A program made the translations under genes and the position numbers. This document shows positions 18,994 through 28,905 of a stretch of 64,000 nucleotides of DNA, piece by piece; position 1 is the stretch's first letter; each line of letters opens with the position of its first letter. The DNA comes from Acidobacteriota bacterium (GTDB lineage Bacteria; Acidobacteriota; Thermoanaerobaculia; Multivoradales; Multivoraceae), in contig WTGQ01000002.1 in assembly GCA_011525365.1 (NCBI GenBank), forward strand, positions 3,622,962 through 3,686,961, written 5' to 3'. The notes beneath the pieces are model-generated. The model had not been told where the DNA came from. It did not search any database and saw only the letters and a list, made by a program, of their open reading frames with translations.

Positions 18994-19234
18994 ATCGATC
19001 AGGCGCCGCCTGCTTCCGCCGCCCGGACCGGCCGTGGTCCTGCTCGTCCTCCTCACCAGCCTGGGCTGCGGGCTGAAGGGTGATCCCCTGCCCCCGATCC
19101 GCCCACCGGAACCGGTCCCGGAAGAGGTCCCGGCCGAGACCGAAACCACGGACGAGGAGAGCGAAGACCCCGAACTCGAAGGCGAAGACAGCGACGACGA
19201 GGAGGACGGCGACAGCGCTCAAGGGGCGGCATGA
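18983..19234 (+). CDS. small lipoprotein, LptM (YifL)-like
   Basis: 83 residues: short signal, lipobox LTSLGC with the acylated Cys29, then CGLKGDPLPP and a long acidic tail (Glu/Asp-rich, 40-80). The CG-x-KG-x-P-x-x-P start of the mature part resembles LptM, which helps the LptD/LptE LPS translocon assemble in enterobacteria. In those genomes the gene is directly upstream of dapF, as here (4-base overlap). Overlaps hslU by 11 bases. The acidic tail is not typical, so the assignment is tentative. Confidence 0.6.
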   Translation: MSSESIRRRLLPPPGPAVVLLVLLTSLGCGLKGDPLPPIRPPEPVPEEVPAETETTDEESEDPELEGEDSDDEEDGDSAQGAA

Positions 19235-20055
19235 GCGACCCGGACGGCACACCGTTCCTGCTCGTGTCCGGTGCCGGCAACGACTTCATCGCCCTGGTCG
19301 AGCGTCCGGCTCCGGCCGCCGAGACGATCAGGGCCTGGTGCCGCCGGGGCGTGTCGGTCGGCGCCGATGGCCTGTTCACCCTGCGTCGGATGGCGGGTGG
19401 ACGCTACGCCCTCGACTACGCGAACGCCGACGGCGCCAGGGCGGACCTGTGCCTGAACGCCGCGCGCTGCGCGGCCCGGCTCGCCTTCGAGCAGGAACCG
19501 GACGCCGGAAGCCTGACGATCGAGACCGGCGCCGGCGACCTCATCGCCGAACCGATCGACGACACCTGCACCGCCGTCCGCGTACCGGTGCCCGCGGAGG
19601 GCCGTCAGATGACGCTGCGCGCGAACGGCCGTGATGTGCCGGGATGGCGGATCGACGCCGGCGTCCCCCACTTCGTCCTCTGGTGGCAAGGCGACCTGGA
19701 CGAGGCGCCGGTCGCGTCGCTCGGCCCGGTGCTGCGCGCGCACGCCGACCTGGGCCCGGATGGCGCGAACGTCCACTTCGTCGACCTCGATCCGCCGGGG
19801 CGCTTACGCATCCGGTCCTACGAACGGGGAGTGGAAGCGGAGACCCTCGCCTGCGGCACCGGCGCCGTGGCGGCGGCCGCCTGCGGGATCGCCGAGGGCC
19901 GGCTGTCGCTGCCCATTGCGGCCGTCACCAGGAGTGGCTTCGAACTGCGTCTCGACGCCGCTCCGGAAGGGCCCGACGGCCTCGACCGCTGGCGCCTTTC
20001 CGGCGACGCCAGGATCGTCGCCAGGGGCCGCATCGCCGCGGCCGCCGGGCCCTAA
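19231..20055 (+). CDS. dapF: diaminopimelate epimerase
   Basis: Converts LL- to meso-diaminopimelate for lysine and peptidoglycan. 274 residues. N-terminal GAGNDFIAL and the C-terminal catalytic Cys in ETLACGTGAVAAAA are standard. The first catalytic Cys lies in YANADGARADLCLNAARC, where the family motif normally reads C-G-N-G-x-R; the Cys and Arg are kept but the Gly-Asn-Gly is replaced by Leu-Asn-Ala. ATG overlaps the lipoprotein stop. A close relative with another substrate cannot be excluded. Confidence 0.85.
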   Translation: MSDPDGTPFLLVSGAGNDFIALVERPAPAAETIRAWCRRGVSVGADGLFTLRRMAGGRYALDYANADGARADLCLNAARCAARLAFEQEPDAGSLTIETGAGDLIAEPIDDTCTAVRVPVPAEGRQMTLRANGRDVPGWRIDAGVPHFVLWWQGDLDEAPVASLGPVLRAHADLGPDGANVHFVDLDPPGRLRIRSYERGVEAETLACGTGAVAAAACGIAEGRLSLPIAAVTRSGFELRLDAAPEGPDGLDRWRLSGDARIVARGRIAAAAGP

Positions 20056-20078
20056 GGGCGGCTTGCTACCCTCCGCCC
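20056..20078. promoter_or_regulatory. inverted repeat between dapF stop and tyrS start
   Basis: GGGCGG (20056-20061) and CCGCCC (20073-20078) are perfect inverses separated by 11 bases and fill the whole gap between the dapF stop and the tyrS ATG. The -10-like TGCTACCCT lies in the loop. It may be an operator on DNA, or a hairpin in read-through RNA that hides the tyrS start. Confidence 0.35.
20064..20072 (+). promoter_or_regulatory. extended -10 element before tyrS
   Basis: TGCTACCCT fits TGNTANNNT and ends six bases before the tyrS ATG, placing a start point on the A of ATG. No ribosome site is visible. TACCCT is a poor match to TATAAT, so support comes mainly from the spacing shared with other genes here. 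Confidence 0.4.
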
Positions 20079-21314
20079 ATGAGCAGCGGCTTTCCTCCCG
20101 TCGACGAGCAGATGGAACTGCTCCTCCGCGGAGCTGTCGACGTCGTCGAAGAGGACGCGTTGCGGCAGAGGCTCGAGCAGTCCCGCGCCGAGGGCCGTCC
20201 GTTGCTCGTCAAGACGGGCTTCGATCCCACCGCGCCCGACCTGCACCTCGGCCACGCCGTGCTGCTGCGGAAGATGGGCCACTTCCAGCAACTCGGGCAC
20301 CGGGTCGTCTTCCTGGTCGGCGACTTCACCGCGATGATCGGCGACCCGACCGGCAAGAAGGCCACCCGCCCGCAACTTGAGCGCGAACAGGTCCTGGCCA
20401 ACGCCGAGACCTACCAGCAGCAGGCCTGGCAGATCCTCGACCGGGAGCTAACCGAGATCCAGCACAACAGCGAGTGGCTCGGAGCCCTCGGCGCGGAGGG
20501 TCTGGTCCGCCTCGCCGGCTCCTACACGCTGGCCCGGATGATGGAGCGGGAGGACTTCCGGGACCGCTTCGAGAAGCACGAACCGATCTCGATCCACGAG
20601 CTGCTCTATCCCCTGACCCAGGGTTACGACTCCGTCGTCATGGAGGCCGACGTCGAACTCGGCGGCCACGACCAGTTGCTCAACCTCCTTGTAGGCCGCG
20701 ACCTGATGCGTGCCCGCGGCATGGAGCCCCAGATCGCGCTCACCGTGCCGCTCCTGGTCGGCACCGACGGCACCCAGAAGATGTCGAAGAGCCTGGGCAA
20801 CGCGATCGCGTTCGAGGACTCGCCCCGCGAGATGTTCGGCCGCACGATGTCGATCCCCGACGACCTGATGTGGGACTGGCGGCTGTTGCTCACCGACATG
20901 GACGAGACCGAGATCGAGCGCCGGAAGGCCGACACGGAGAGCGGGCGGGCCAGTCCACGCGACCTGAAGGCCGACCTCGCCCACGACCTGGTGCGCCGCT
21001 TCCACGGCCCCGGCGCCGCCGACGAGGCGCGCGCCGAGTTCGACCGCATGTTCAGCGGCGGCGGCGCACCGGACGAGATCGAAACCCGCGTCGTTCCATC
21101 CGGACAGGCGCTCTTCACACTGATCGCAGACACCGGGCTCACGGGAAGCCGGGCCGAAGCCCGGCGCCTGATCCAGCAGGGCGCCGTCTCCCTCGACGGC
21201 GAGAAGATCGGCGATCCCTACTTCACCCTGCCGGATGGAGCAAACGCGCTGCTGAAGGTAGGCAAGCGCCGCTTCCTGCAGGTTGTAGCCCCAGCCGCCG
21301 ATGCCGCAGACTGA
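20079..21314 (+). CDS. tyrS: tyrosyl-tRNA synthetase
   Basis: 411-residue class I synthetase. HIGH-type motif in PDLHLGHAVLL, KMSKS in GTQKMSKSLGN, and a C-terminal S4 RNA-binding domain (SRAEARRLIQQGAVSLDGEKI). The in-frame sequence extends upstream through dapF in another frame, but the protein family begins near the ATG at 20079. Followed by a small membrane protein that overlaps its last 14 bases. Confidence 0.96.
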   Translation: MSSGFPPVDEQMELLLRGAVDVVEEDALRQRLEQSRAEGRPLLVKTGFDPTAPDLHLGHAVLLRKMGHFQQLGHRVVFLVGDFTAMIGDPTGKKATRPQLEREQVLANAETYQQQAWQILDRELTEIQHNSEWLGALGAEGLVRLAGSYTLARMMEREDFRDRFEKHEPISIHELLYPLTQGYDSVVMEADVELGGHDQLLNLLVGRDLMRARGMEPQIALTVPLLVGTDGTQKMSKSLGNAIAFEDSPREMFGRTMSIPDDLMWDWRLLLTDMDETEIERRKADTESGRASPRDLKADLAHDLVRRFHGPGAADEARAEFDRMFSGGGAPDEIETRVVPSGQALFTLIADTGLTGSRAEARRLIQQGAVSLDGEKIGDPYFTLPDGANALLKVGKRRFLQVVAPAADAAD

Positions 21315-21609
21315 GCGTCACCAGGATCTCCAGCCGGGCCGCAGCGGCGACGAGGAACTGCCGCCGCTTCGGGTCGGAGTACGCATTCTCCTGTTCGCCC
21401 TAGGGTCCTTTCTCGTCCTCTTCGGCCTGATCTTCGGCCCGCTGCCTCTCATCCCCGCCATCGTCCTCGTACCCGCGGGAGTGGCCCTCCTCTCCCTCGC
21501 CAGCAACCGGCTGAACCTGCGCCTAAGGGCTTTCATCATGCGCCGCTGGCCGAATGCCTGGCATCGGATCCAGCGGGTCCGCGCCTGGCTGCACCGCCGC
21601 CTGAGCTGA
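21301..21609 (+). CDS. small membrane protein, PGPGW-type
   Basis: 102 residues with a hydrophobic hairpin at about 27-67 (two membrane segments around FGPLPLIPAIVLVPAG) and a basic C-terminus. This Gly/Pro-rich turn resembles the putative transmembrane PGPGW family, function unknown. The ATG overlaps tyrS by 14 bases, so it is translationally coupled. Recognition is by pattern only. Confidence 0.65.
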   Translation: MPQTERHQDLQPGRSGDEELPPLRVGVRILLFALGSFLVLFGLIFGPLPLIPAIVLVPAGVALLSLASNRLNLRLRAFIMRRWPNAWHRIQRVRAWLHRRLS

Positions 21610-21630
21610 CGACCAGGCCGGATGGCGAGA

Positions 21631-21648
21631 GCGTCAGCCCGCTGACGC
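21631..21648. terminator. hairpin between convergent genes
   Basis: GCGTCAG (21631-21637) pairs with CTGACGC (21642-21648) around a CCCG loop, a perfect 7-bp stem between the small membrane protein and the symporter gene, which converge. No U-tract follows on either side. Likely a bidirectional transcription stop or mRNA 3' end. Confidence 0.5.
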
Positions 21649-21650
21649 CG

Positions 21651-23084
21651 CTACGCCTTCGACGCGCGCTTCTTCAAGCCGCGCAGGAAGACGCCGTTGA
21701 GCGCGATCAGCACAGCGGCGACGACTATCCACTGCCCGAACATGTTGCCGACGCCCAGCGGCCCCCAGAGCGGCTCGTTGCGGGCGCTCCAGATCATCCA
21801 GGCAACGAGCACGACCGCCTCGATCGCGACCAGCCGGATCGCCCAGTCCCACCACGCGCCTACCCGCATGTCCTGGTCGCCGGTGTTGATCATCTCGGCG
21901 CGGAAGCGGGCGACGCCGTAGCGGATCACGATCAGGGCGAAGAACAGGCCGCAGGTCATCAGGGCAACGCTCCAGACGGTGTCCTGGTTCACGAAGGACG
22001 ACTGCCACAGCGCCGAGGGCACGCCGAGCACGAAGGCGGCGACCGCGATCGAGATGATCGCCTTGCGCCGTTCGAGTCCCGCTTCCTCGAGCGCCAGACC
22101 GACCAGTTGGAACATGGCGACCAGGGAGGTCCAGGCGGCGAACACCAGCGCCATGAAGAACAGAATCATGAAGAACGAGCCGCCCGGCATCGCGTTGAAG
22201 AGCTGGGGTATCCAGATGAAGGTCAGACCCTCGTTGCTGGCGCCGACGATCTGGTTGGCGGCTCCAGGCATGATCGAGAAGACGGTGCAGAGCACCATGA
22301 CGCCGGCGAGCAACGACACGCTGTTGTTCCCGAACGCGAGCAGGAAGGAGTTCAGGTTCGTGTCCTCCCGGCGGCGCGAGAAGACCGCGTAAGTCAGCAC
22401 CAGGCCCCAGCCGGCGCCGGTGTCCCAGGCGTTCTGGGTCAGCGCCTGCAGCCAGATGTTGGAGTCCAGCAGATCGCCCCAGTTGGGCCTGAACAGGAAC
22501 TCGAGACCGTTCACCGCACCCGGCAGCGTCACCGCCCGGATGGCGAGCACCACGACGAGCACCAGTAGCGCCGGCATCAGGATCCGCACCACGCTCTCGA
22601 TCCCCCGGATCCCCTTGAGCACGACGATCACGCCCATCGCGAGCGCTAATGCGTGGAAGATGAGCACCTGGGGCGTGTAGGAGAAGTCCTCCCAGAGCTG
22701 GACCGACCGCTCGCCCTGAAGCTGCATCGTGATGGCAGCCAGGAAGTAGCGCAGGGTCCAGCCCATGACGACGGCGTAGTAGAAGCCGATCGCCGCCGCT
22801 ACCCAGGCGATCCACGCGCCCATCCAGGCGAACCGCTCGCCCATCATCGAGGCGAACGTACCCACCGTGCCGTTGCGCACTTTCTTGCCGAGGGCGAACT
22901 CGGCCAGAATCAGCGGCACCGACCAGAGCATCAGGAAGACGACCCAGGCGACGAGGAAGGAACCGCCGCCGTTGGACGCCGCAATCCGGGGGAATCGCCA
23001 GATGTTGCCCGTGCCGACGGCCATGCCGAGCATGGCGAGCATCAGGCCCCACCGGCTCGAGAACAGTTGGGTCGCTGTAGTCAA
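21651..23084 (-). CDS. sodium-dependent neurotransmitter-symporter (SNF/NSS) family transporter
   Basis: 477 residues with about 12 hydrophobic segments, LeuT fold. The TM1 signature MAVGTGNIWRFPRIAASNGGG holds the unwound Na+/substrate site. Substrates in this family are amino acids or amines; specificity is not readable. The start is TTG at 23084 with GGGAGAGG three bases upstream; no ATG fits the family N-terminus. Stands alone, with the ndk end 82 bases upstream. Confidence 0.92.
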   Translation of the reverse strand: MTTATQLFSSRWGLMLAMLGMAVGTGNIWRFPRIAASNGGGSFLVAWVVFLMLWSVPLILAEFALGKKVRNGTVGTFASMMGERFAWMGAWIAWVAAAIGFYYAVVMGWTLRYFLAAITMQLQGERSVQLWEDFSYTPQVLIFHALALAMGVIVVLKGIRGIESVVRILMPALLVLVVVLAIRAVTLPGAVNGLEFLFRPNWGDLLDSNIWLQALTQNAWDTGAGWGLVLTYAVFSRRREDTNLNSFLLAFGNNSVSLLAGVMVLCTVFSIMPGAANQIVGASNEGLTFIWIPQLFNAMPGGSFFMILFFMALVFAAWTSLVAMFQLVGLALEEAGLERRKAIISIAVAAFVLGVPSALWQSSFVNQDTVWSVALMTCGLFFALIVIRYGVARFRAEMINTGDQDMRVGAWWDWAIRLVAIEAVVLVAWMIWSARNEPLWGPLGVGNMFGQWIVVAAVLIALNGVFLRGLKKRASKA

Positions 23085-23166
23085 GCCCTCTCCCGCCCTG
23101 GTTCTACGTGCCAGAAAGCGACCCTATCGCACGGTCCTGTCCGCAAGCGGGCCGGAGCGGCCGATA

Positions 23167-23583
23167 TCACCCGACGAGGTCGCAGGCGGCGAAGAAGAAG
23201 GCGCGCTCTACGCCAGCGTTGTCAGCCGAATCGCTGCCGTGGATCGCGTTGTTCTGGATGTCCGTGCCGTAGAGGTTGCGGATCGTCCCGTCGGCGGCCT
23301 GCGTCGAGTCGGTCGCGCCCATCACGTCGCGAAGATGAGCGACCGCGTTCTCGCGCGCCAGCGCGATCGCCACCACCGGACCGCTGGTCATGAACGCGAC
23401 CAGGTCGGCGTAGAACGGTCGGTCGCGATGCACCGCGTAGAACGCCTCGGCCTGGGCGCGCGAAAGACGCATGCGGCGCATGGCCTGGATCTCGAAACCG
23501 GCGTCCTCCAGGTGGGTGACGATCCGGCCCGTGTTGCCGGCACGGACCGCGTCCGGCTTGATGATGGTCAGCGTCTCTTCCAT
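23167..23583 (-). CDS. ndk: nucleoside-diphosphate kinase
   Basis: 138-residue enzyme that balances NTP pools. N-terminus MEETLTIIKPDAV, active-site His in NAIHGSDS. ATG 23583 is chosen over earlier in-frame ATGs at 23607/23610 because GGGGAG lies eight bases upstream and the family starts here. Last gene of icd-sucC-sucD-ndk; SucCD and Ndk are functionally linked through GTP/ATP made by succinyl-CoA synthetase. Confidence 0.96.
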   Translation of the reverse strand: MEETLTIIKPDAVRAGNTGRIVTHLEDAGFEIQAMRRMRLSRAQAEAFYAVHRDRPFYADLVAFMTSGPVVAIALARENAVAHLRDVMGATDSTQAADGTIRNLYGTDIQNNAIHGSDSADNAGVERAFFFAACDLVG

Positions 23584-23606
23584 CCCACCTGTCTCCCCAA
23601 CACTCA

Positions 23607-24476
23607 TCATCCCAGGGCCGCGGCAACCCGCGCGCCCATCTCGGCCGGAGAATCGACGACCAGGACTCCGGCCGCGCCCAGCGCCGCCTTCTTCTCGGCC
23701 GCGGTGCCCTTGCCGCCCGCCACGATCGCGCCGGCATGGCCCATCCGCCGACCCGGCGGAGCGGTGGCGCCGGCGATGAAGCCGACGACGGGAATGTCGA
23801 GGTGCTCGCCGATCCAGGTCGCCGCCTCCTCTTCCGCCGTACCGCCGATCTCGCCGATCAGGACCACGGCCTCCGTCGCCTCGTCCCCGGCGAACAACTC
23901 CAGCACGTCGATGAAGCTCGTTCCGTTGACCGGATCGCCGCCGATGCCGACGCAGGTCGTCTGGCCGAGCCCTTCGTTCGTGAGCTGCCAAACGGCCTCG
24001 TAGGTCAGCGTGCCGCTCCGGCTGATCACGCCAACGTTGCCCGGCGCGTGGATGTGGCCGGGCATGATGCCGACCTTCGCCTGGCCCGGGGTGATCAGGC
24101 CCGGACAGTTCGGCCCCAGCAAACGGCTGTTCCGGCCGCGGAGGAAGGCCTTGACCCGGACCATGTCCTGAACCGGGATGCCCTCGGTGATGCACACGAT
24201 CAGCTCGACGCCGGCGTCGGCCGCCTCCATGATCGCGTCGGCGGCAAACGGCGGCGGCACGAAGATCAATGTCGCATTGCAGCCGGTCTCCCGCCGCGCC
24301 CGTTCGACCGAGTTCCAGACCGGAAAGCCCTCGACCGTCGACCCGCCCTTGCCGGGGGTCACGCCGCCGACCACGTCGGTGCCGTACTCCCGGCAGCCCA
24401 TCGCGTGGAACAGTCCTTCCCTGCCGGTGATGCCCTGGACGATCAGGCGCGTGCTCTCGCCAACCAGAATCGACAT
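23607..24476 (-). CDS. sucD: succinyl-CoA synthetase alpha subunit
   Basis: 289 residues; CoA-binding Rossmann domain with [11 protein letters not shown], and the phosphorylated catalytic His in RRMGHAGAI (about residue 240-250). Converts succinyl-CoA to succinate with NTP synthesis. Starts 4 bases after sucC with GGGAGG seven bases upstream. Confidence 0.97.
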   Translation of the reverse strand: MSILVGESTRLIVQGITGREGLFHAMGCREYGTDVVGGVTPGKGGSTVEGFPVWNSVERARRETGCNATLIFVPPPFAADAIMEAADAGVELIVCITEGIPVQDMVRVKAFLRGRNSRLLGPNCPGLITPGQAKVGIMPGHIHAPGNVGVISRSGTLTYEAVWQLTNEGLGQTTCVGIGGDPVNGTSFIDVLELFAGDEATEAVVLIGEIGGTAEEEAATWIGEHLDIPVVGFIAGATAPPGRRMGHAGAIVAGGKGTAAEKKAALGAAGVLVVDSPAEMGARVAAALG

Positions 24477-24480
24477 CGGT

Positions 24481-25671
24481 TCAGCCTCCCGCGACCCTGG
24501 TGTTCAGGGCCTCGACCGCGCGCTCCGCGGCGCTCGCCATGCCGTCGGCGACGAGGAAGTCGAAGTCCGCCCGTTCGAGCACTTCGCGACCCTCCTCGAC
24601 GTTCGTTCCCTCGAGCCGGACCACCACCGGCACTTCCACCGGCGTACCATCGGCCGCCAGCTCGTCGATCGCCGCGACCACACCGCGGGCGATGCGGTCG
24701 GTGCGCGCGATGCCGCCGAAGATGTTGATCAGCACCGCCTCGACCGCCGGATCGGAGAGGATGATCCGAAAGGCGCTCGCCACCGCCTCCTGGGAAGCCG
24801 AGCCGCCGACGTCGAGGAAGTTGGCCGGTTCGGCGCCGTAGAGCTTGATGATGTCCATCGTCGCCATGGCCAGACCGGCGCCGTTGACCATGCACCCGAT
24901 GCTGCCGTCCAGCTTGATGTAGCTGATGCCGTGCTCCGAGGCCTCGACCTCCAGCGGGTTCTCTTCGTGCACGTCCCGCAGCTCGACGATGTCGCGCTGC
25001 CGGAAGAGCGCGTTGTCATCGAAGTTCATCTTCGCGTCCAGGGCGTAGACGTCGCCTTTCGAGTCCACCATCAGCGGGTTGATCTCGACCAGGGAAGCGT
25101 CGGTTTCCAGGTAGGCCGTGACGACGCTGGAGACGATCGACTGGATCTGGCGAGCCGTGCCGCCCTCGAATCCGAGCCCTGACGCGATCCGCCGGCACTG
25201 GAACGGCAACACGCCGAGAAGCGGATCGATCAACTCACGCAGGATCGCGCCGGGATCCGACTGGGCCACTTCCTCGATGTCCATGCCGCCCGAGCGCGAC
25301 GCCATCAGGAGCGGGCGTTCGGCGGCGCGGTCGAGGGTCACGCCCAGGTAGAGCTCCTGGTCGATCTCGAGCGCTTCCTCGATCAGAACCTGACGCACCT
25401 GCTGACCTTCGTGACCGGTCTGATGGGTCACCAGTTGCATGCCCAGGATCTCGGCGGCCAACCGCTCCGCCTCGTTCGGGCTCGACGCCACCTTGACGCC
25501 GCCGCCCTTGCCGCGCCCGCCGGCGTGGATCTGCGCCTTGACCACGCAGCGACCACCGAAGTCCTCGCAGATCCGCCTCGCCTGAGCGGCATCGTCGATG
25601 ACCTTGCCCTGGGGCACGGCAGCCCCGAACCGGCGCAGTATCCCCTTGGCCTGAAACTCGTGGATCTTCAC
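24481..25671 (-). CDS. sucC: succinyl-CoA synthetase beta subunit
   Basis: 396 residues, opening [20 protein letters not shown], an ATP-grasp fold with [14 protein letters not shown], and a C-terminal domain with [16 protein letters not shown] and the substrate loop VRLEGTN. Nucleotide specificity (ADP or GDP) is not clear from sequence. 13 bases after icd. Confidence 0.97.
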   Translation of the reverse strand: MKIHEFQAKGILRRFGAAVPQGKVIDDAAQARRICEDFGGRCVVKAQIHAGGRGKGGGVKVASSPNEAERLAAEILGMQLVTHQTGHEGQQVRQVLIEEALEIDQELYLGVTLDRAAERPLLMASRSGGMDIEEVAQSDPGAILRELIDPLLGVLPFQCRRIASGLGFEGGTARQIQSIVSSVVTAYLETDASLVEINPLMVDSKGDVYALDAKMNFDDNALFRQRDIVELRDVHEENPLEVEASEHGISYIKLDGSIGCMVNGAGLAMATMDIIKLYGAEPANFLDVGGSASQEAVASAFRIILSDPAVEAVLINIFGGIARTDRIARGVVAAIDELAADGTPVEVPVVVRLEGTNVEEGREVLERADFDFLVADGMASAAERAVEALNTRVAGG

Positions 25672-25684
25672 GGGCGCGGGCTCT

Positions 25685-26929
<1,245 letters not shown>

Positions 26930-26937
26930 GGCGGCGC

Positions 26938-26946
26938 AGAGTATCA
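26938..26946 (-). promoter_or_regulatory. extended -10 element before icd
   Basis: Reading on the minus strand, TGATACTCT fits TGNTANNNT and ends eight bases before the GTG start of icd; predicted 5' leader of one or two bases. No Shine-Dalgarno sequence. Confidence 0.5.
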
Positions 26947-27041
26947 CGTTACCCGCCCGAAGTCCGAGCCGGGTCGCGGAACGGACCTGCATGGAACTGC
27001 CATTCCTGTGCCTCAGCGCGGCGCGGGCGCCGCGACTCGAC

Positions 27042-27050
27042 TGCTAAGGT
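27042..27050 (+). promoter_or_regulatory. extended -10 element before cdd
   Basis: TGCTAAGGT fits TGNTANNNT and ends seven bases before the cdd ATG, so the transcript should begin at or within one base of the ATG. No ribosome site is visible. It lies about 100 bases from the divergent icd element. Confidence 0.45.
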
Positions 27051-27057
27051 TTCGCGA

Positions 27058-27525
27058 ATGAGCGCACAGCGCGCCTTCCACCTGCCGGCGCCGGAGCACG
27101 GCGCCACGTGGGAGGGCATCGACTGGGAAGCTCTGGTCGACGCGGCCGTCCGTTGCCGGGAACAGGCCTACGCGCCGTACAGCGACTTCCGGGTCGGCGC
27201 CGCGCTGCTGGCCGCGAACGGCAGGATCTACACGGGCTGCAACGTGGAGAATCGGGTGCTGGGCCTCACCCTGTGCGCCGAGCGCGGCGCGCTTTCGGCG
27301 GCCGTGGCGGACGGTCAGCGCACCTTCGTCGCCATGGCGCTCGCCACCGGCGCCGTGCCGCCGAGCACTCCCTGCGGGCAATGCCGGGACGCGCTCGCCG
27401 AGTTCAGTTGCGACCTTCCTCTCGTGGCGGTCACCGCCGGCGCCCATGACGCACCGAACTGGAGCCGGTTCACGCTGCACGAACTGCTGCCGGAGCCCTT
27501 CGTCCTCGACCCGCCCGAAGGCTGA
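27058..27525 (+). CDS. cdd: cytidine deaminase
   Basis: 155 residues, homotetrameric zinc type. Zinc ligands and catalytic Glu in LCAERGAL and TPCGQCRDAL; substrate motif PYSDFRVGAALL and GCNVEN. Deaminates cytidine and deoxycytidine in pyrimidine salvage. Transcribed alone, divergent from icd. Confidence 0.95.
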   Translation: MSAQRAFHLPAPEHGATWEGIDWEALVDAAVRCREQAYAPYSDFRVGAALLAANGRIYTGCNVENRVLGLTLCAERGALSAAVADGQRTFVAMALATGAVPPSTPCGQCRDALAEFSCDLPLVAVTAGAHDAPNWSRFTLHELLPEPFVLDPPEG

Positions 27526-27575
27526 TTCCGACTTCAGGCCGCCATGAGCGCCGGCACGGGCGCCCCCGCGTCCGT

Positions 27576-27923
27576 TCAGGTTCCGCCGGCCTCCGCCGCG
27601 AGGGCATCCTCCACCGTGTCGTAGGTCGGGAACAGGGACGCGACGCCGGCCACGGTCAGCAACTGGACGATCCGTTCCGAAGGCCGGACCAGGATGAGCT
27701 TCCGTTCCTCCGCGCGGAGCCTGACCAGGTAGCCGACGAGTTCGCCGATGCCGGTCGAGTCCATGTAGTTCACGTCGGAGAGGTCGAGCAGAACATTCCC
27801 GTCGCCTTCCGCCAGGCTCCTCTTCAGGGCGTCGGCCAGGAACCGTGCGCTCTCTCCGAGCTTGATCACCCCCTCTACCGCCAGCAGGCTGGAGTCGCCG
27901 ATCTGCTGCTTGTTGATGATCAT
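27576..27923 (-). CDS. STAS-domain anti-sigma-factor antagonist
   Basis: 115 residues, SpoIIAA/RsbV-like. The phosphorylatable Ser lies in NYMDSTGIGELVGYLV (about residue 59). Such proteins bind an anti-sigma serine kinase when unphosphorylated. No kinase, phosphatase or sigma factor is adjacent. It starts 34 bases after the DUF1326-like gene and may share its transcript. Which pathway it serves is not shown. Confidence 0.88.
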   Translation of the reverse strand: MIINKQQIGDSSLLAVEGVIKLGESARFLADALKRSLAEGDGNVLLDLSDVNYMDSTGIGELVGYLVRLRAEERKLILVRPSERIVQLLTVAGVASLFPTYDTVEDALAAEAGGT

Positions 27924-27957
27924 CGGTGTGACGCCGGGCGCGGCGGCGGCCTTGGTG

Positions 27958-28629
27958 CTAGCGGCTGAACCGACCCAAGAAGGTGCTCCGCTTGCCCGGG
28001 CTCTTCCAGGTCGCGCCCAGACCCGGACCTTGCCAGGTGTGCTCGATGGCGACGCCGGGTACGGCCCCGTCCGTCGGAGCCAGGGGCGGATAGAAGACCG
28101 TCTCGTTGCCGCAGAGGTGATCCCGGTGATCGAGCGGCCGCGTCCTCACCGCGGCCAGGTCGCCCGCCGTGACCGAGGCGGCCCCGTTCGGCCGCAGATC
28201 GAAGGTGACGTCCGCCGCCTCGATCCGGGCCACATCCGCCAGGAGAACTCCTCCCATGCCGCGCGCGAATCCTTCGAGCGCCGAACGCTGTGACCGGTCC
28301 GCCGCCGCGTCCACGATCAACACGGATTCCGTGGTTCGCGATTCGGCGTACGGATCGCCCAGAGTCGCATCGGAGCGGAGGACCGCCAGCACCGAGAGGC
28401 CCGAAAGGTCGACGCCGTCCCAGCCGCCCGCTTCGATCCGCCAGGCCATGATCGCTTCGTTGCCGACCAGCCCGACTTCGGAGTTGGCGAAACAGGGACC
28501 GGTGTAGACGTCAGCGGTCCGGGCTTCGAGATAGGTGCCTGCTACCCCGGCCGCGGCGGCGGAGGGCAGGACGACCAGAAGCAGGGCGGGGATGAGCAGG
28601 CACTGACCAACCCTTGGTGTGAGTCTCAT
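27958..28629 (-). CDS. secreted DUF1326-like protein
   Basis: 223 residues with a signal peptide (about 9-28). The conserved YLEARTADVYTGPCFANSEVG, HDHLCGNETVFYPPL and SPGKRSTFLGRF motifs resemble the DUF1326 family, whose function is not established. The ATG at 28629 overlaps the stop of the upstream 91-residue gene, so they are made together. Its place at the end of a Tat-dependent molybdenum hydroxylase operon suggests an accessory role (inference). Confidence 0.75.
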   Translation of the reverse strand: MRLTPRVGQCLLIPALLLVVLPSAAAAGVAGTYLEARTADVYTGPCFANSEVGLVGNEAIMAWRIEAGGWDGVDLSGLSVLAVLRSDATLGDPYAESRTTESVLIVDAAADRSQRSALEGFARGMGGVLLADVARIEAADVTFDLRPNGAASVTAGDLAAVRTRPLDHRDHLCGNETVFYPPLAPTDGAVPGVAIEHTWQGPGLGATWKSPGKRSTFLGRFSR

Positions 28630-28901
28630 GTCGACAGGTCTCCATGGGCCGAGTTCCGGGAGTTTGGGCCGTAGCTCTCGAAGCAACCGCGGCCTTCCCG
28701 GCAGTCCTCGCGGGAGGCCACCGCGCCGTCGGGCCCGAGACAGTTCATGCTGTGCGTACACCAGACGAAGCCGTCGTCGATCTCGTGCTGCGGGTCGACG
28801 TCCGCGCCCGGCTCGACCGGCGCCAGGGCCATGAACATCGTCTTCCAGCGCAGCCGCCGGCAGAGCTGCGGAGCTTCAGGAGCGGGAAGTCGGTCGGCCA
28901 T
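28626..28901 (-). CDS. small conserved-looking protein of unknown function
   Basis: 91 residues, no signal peptide or membrane segment. Contains LRWKTMFM, an acidic DPQHEIDDGFVWCTHSMNCLGPDG section and a C-terminal CREGRGCFE, with four Cys in the last half (after position 45) that could bind metal. Start 28901 is used because it follows the FAD subunit by four bases with GGAG upstream. ATGA overlap with the DUF1326-like gene. I cannot name it. Confidence 0.65.
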   Translation of the reverse strand: MADRLPAPEAPQLCRRLRWKTMFMALAPVEPGADVDPQHEIDDGFVWCTHSMNCLGPDGAVASREDCREGRGCFESYGPNSRNSAHGDLST

Positions 28902-28905
28902 CGGT

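Noticed and set aside
26930..26992. Upstream ATG for icd at 26992
   Set aside because: It adds 21 residues with no counterpart in Icd and would place the start upstream of the likely promoter; GTG 26929 gives the usual length.
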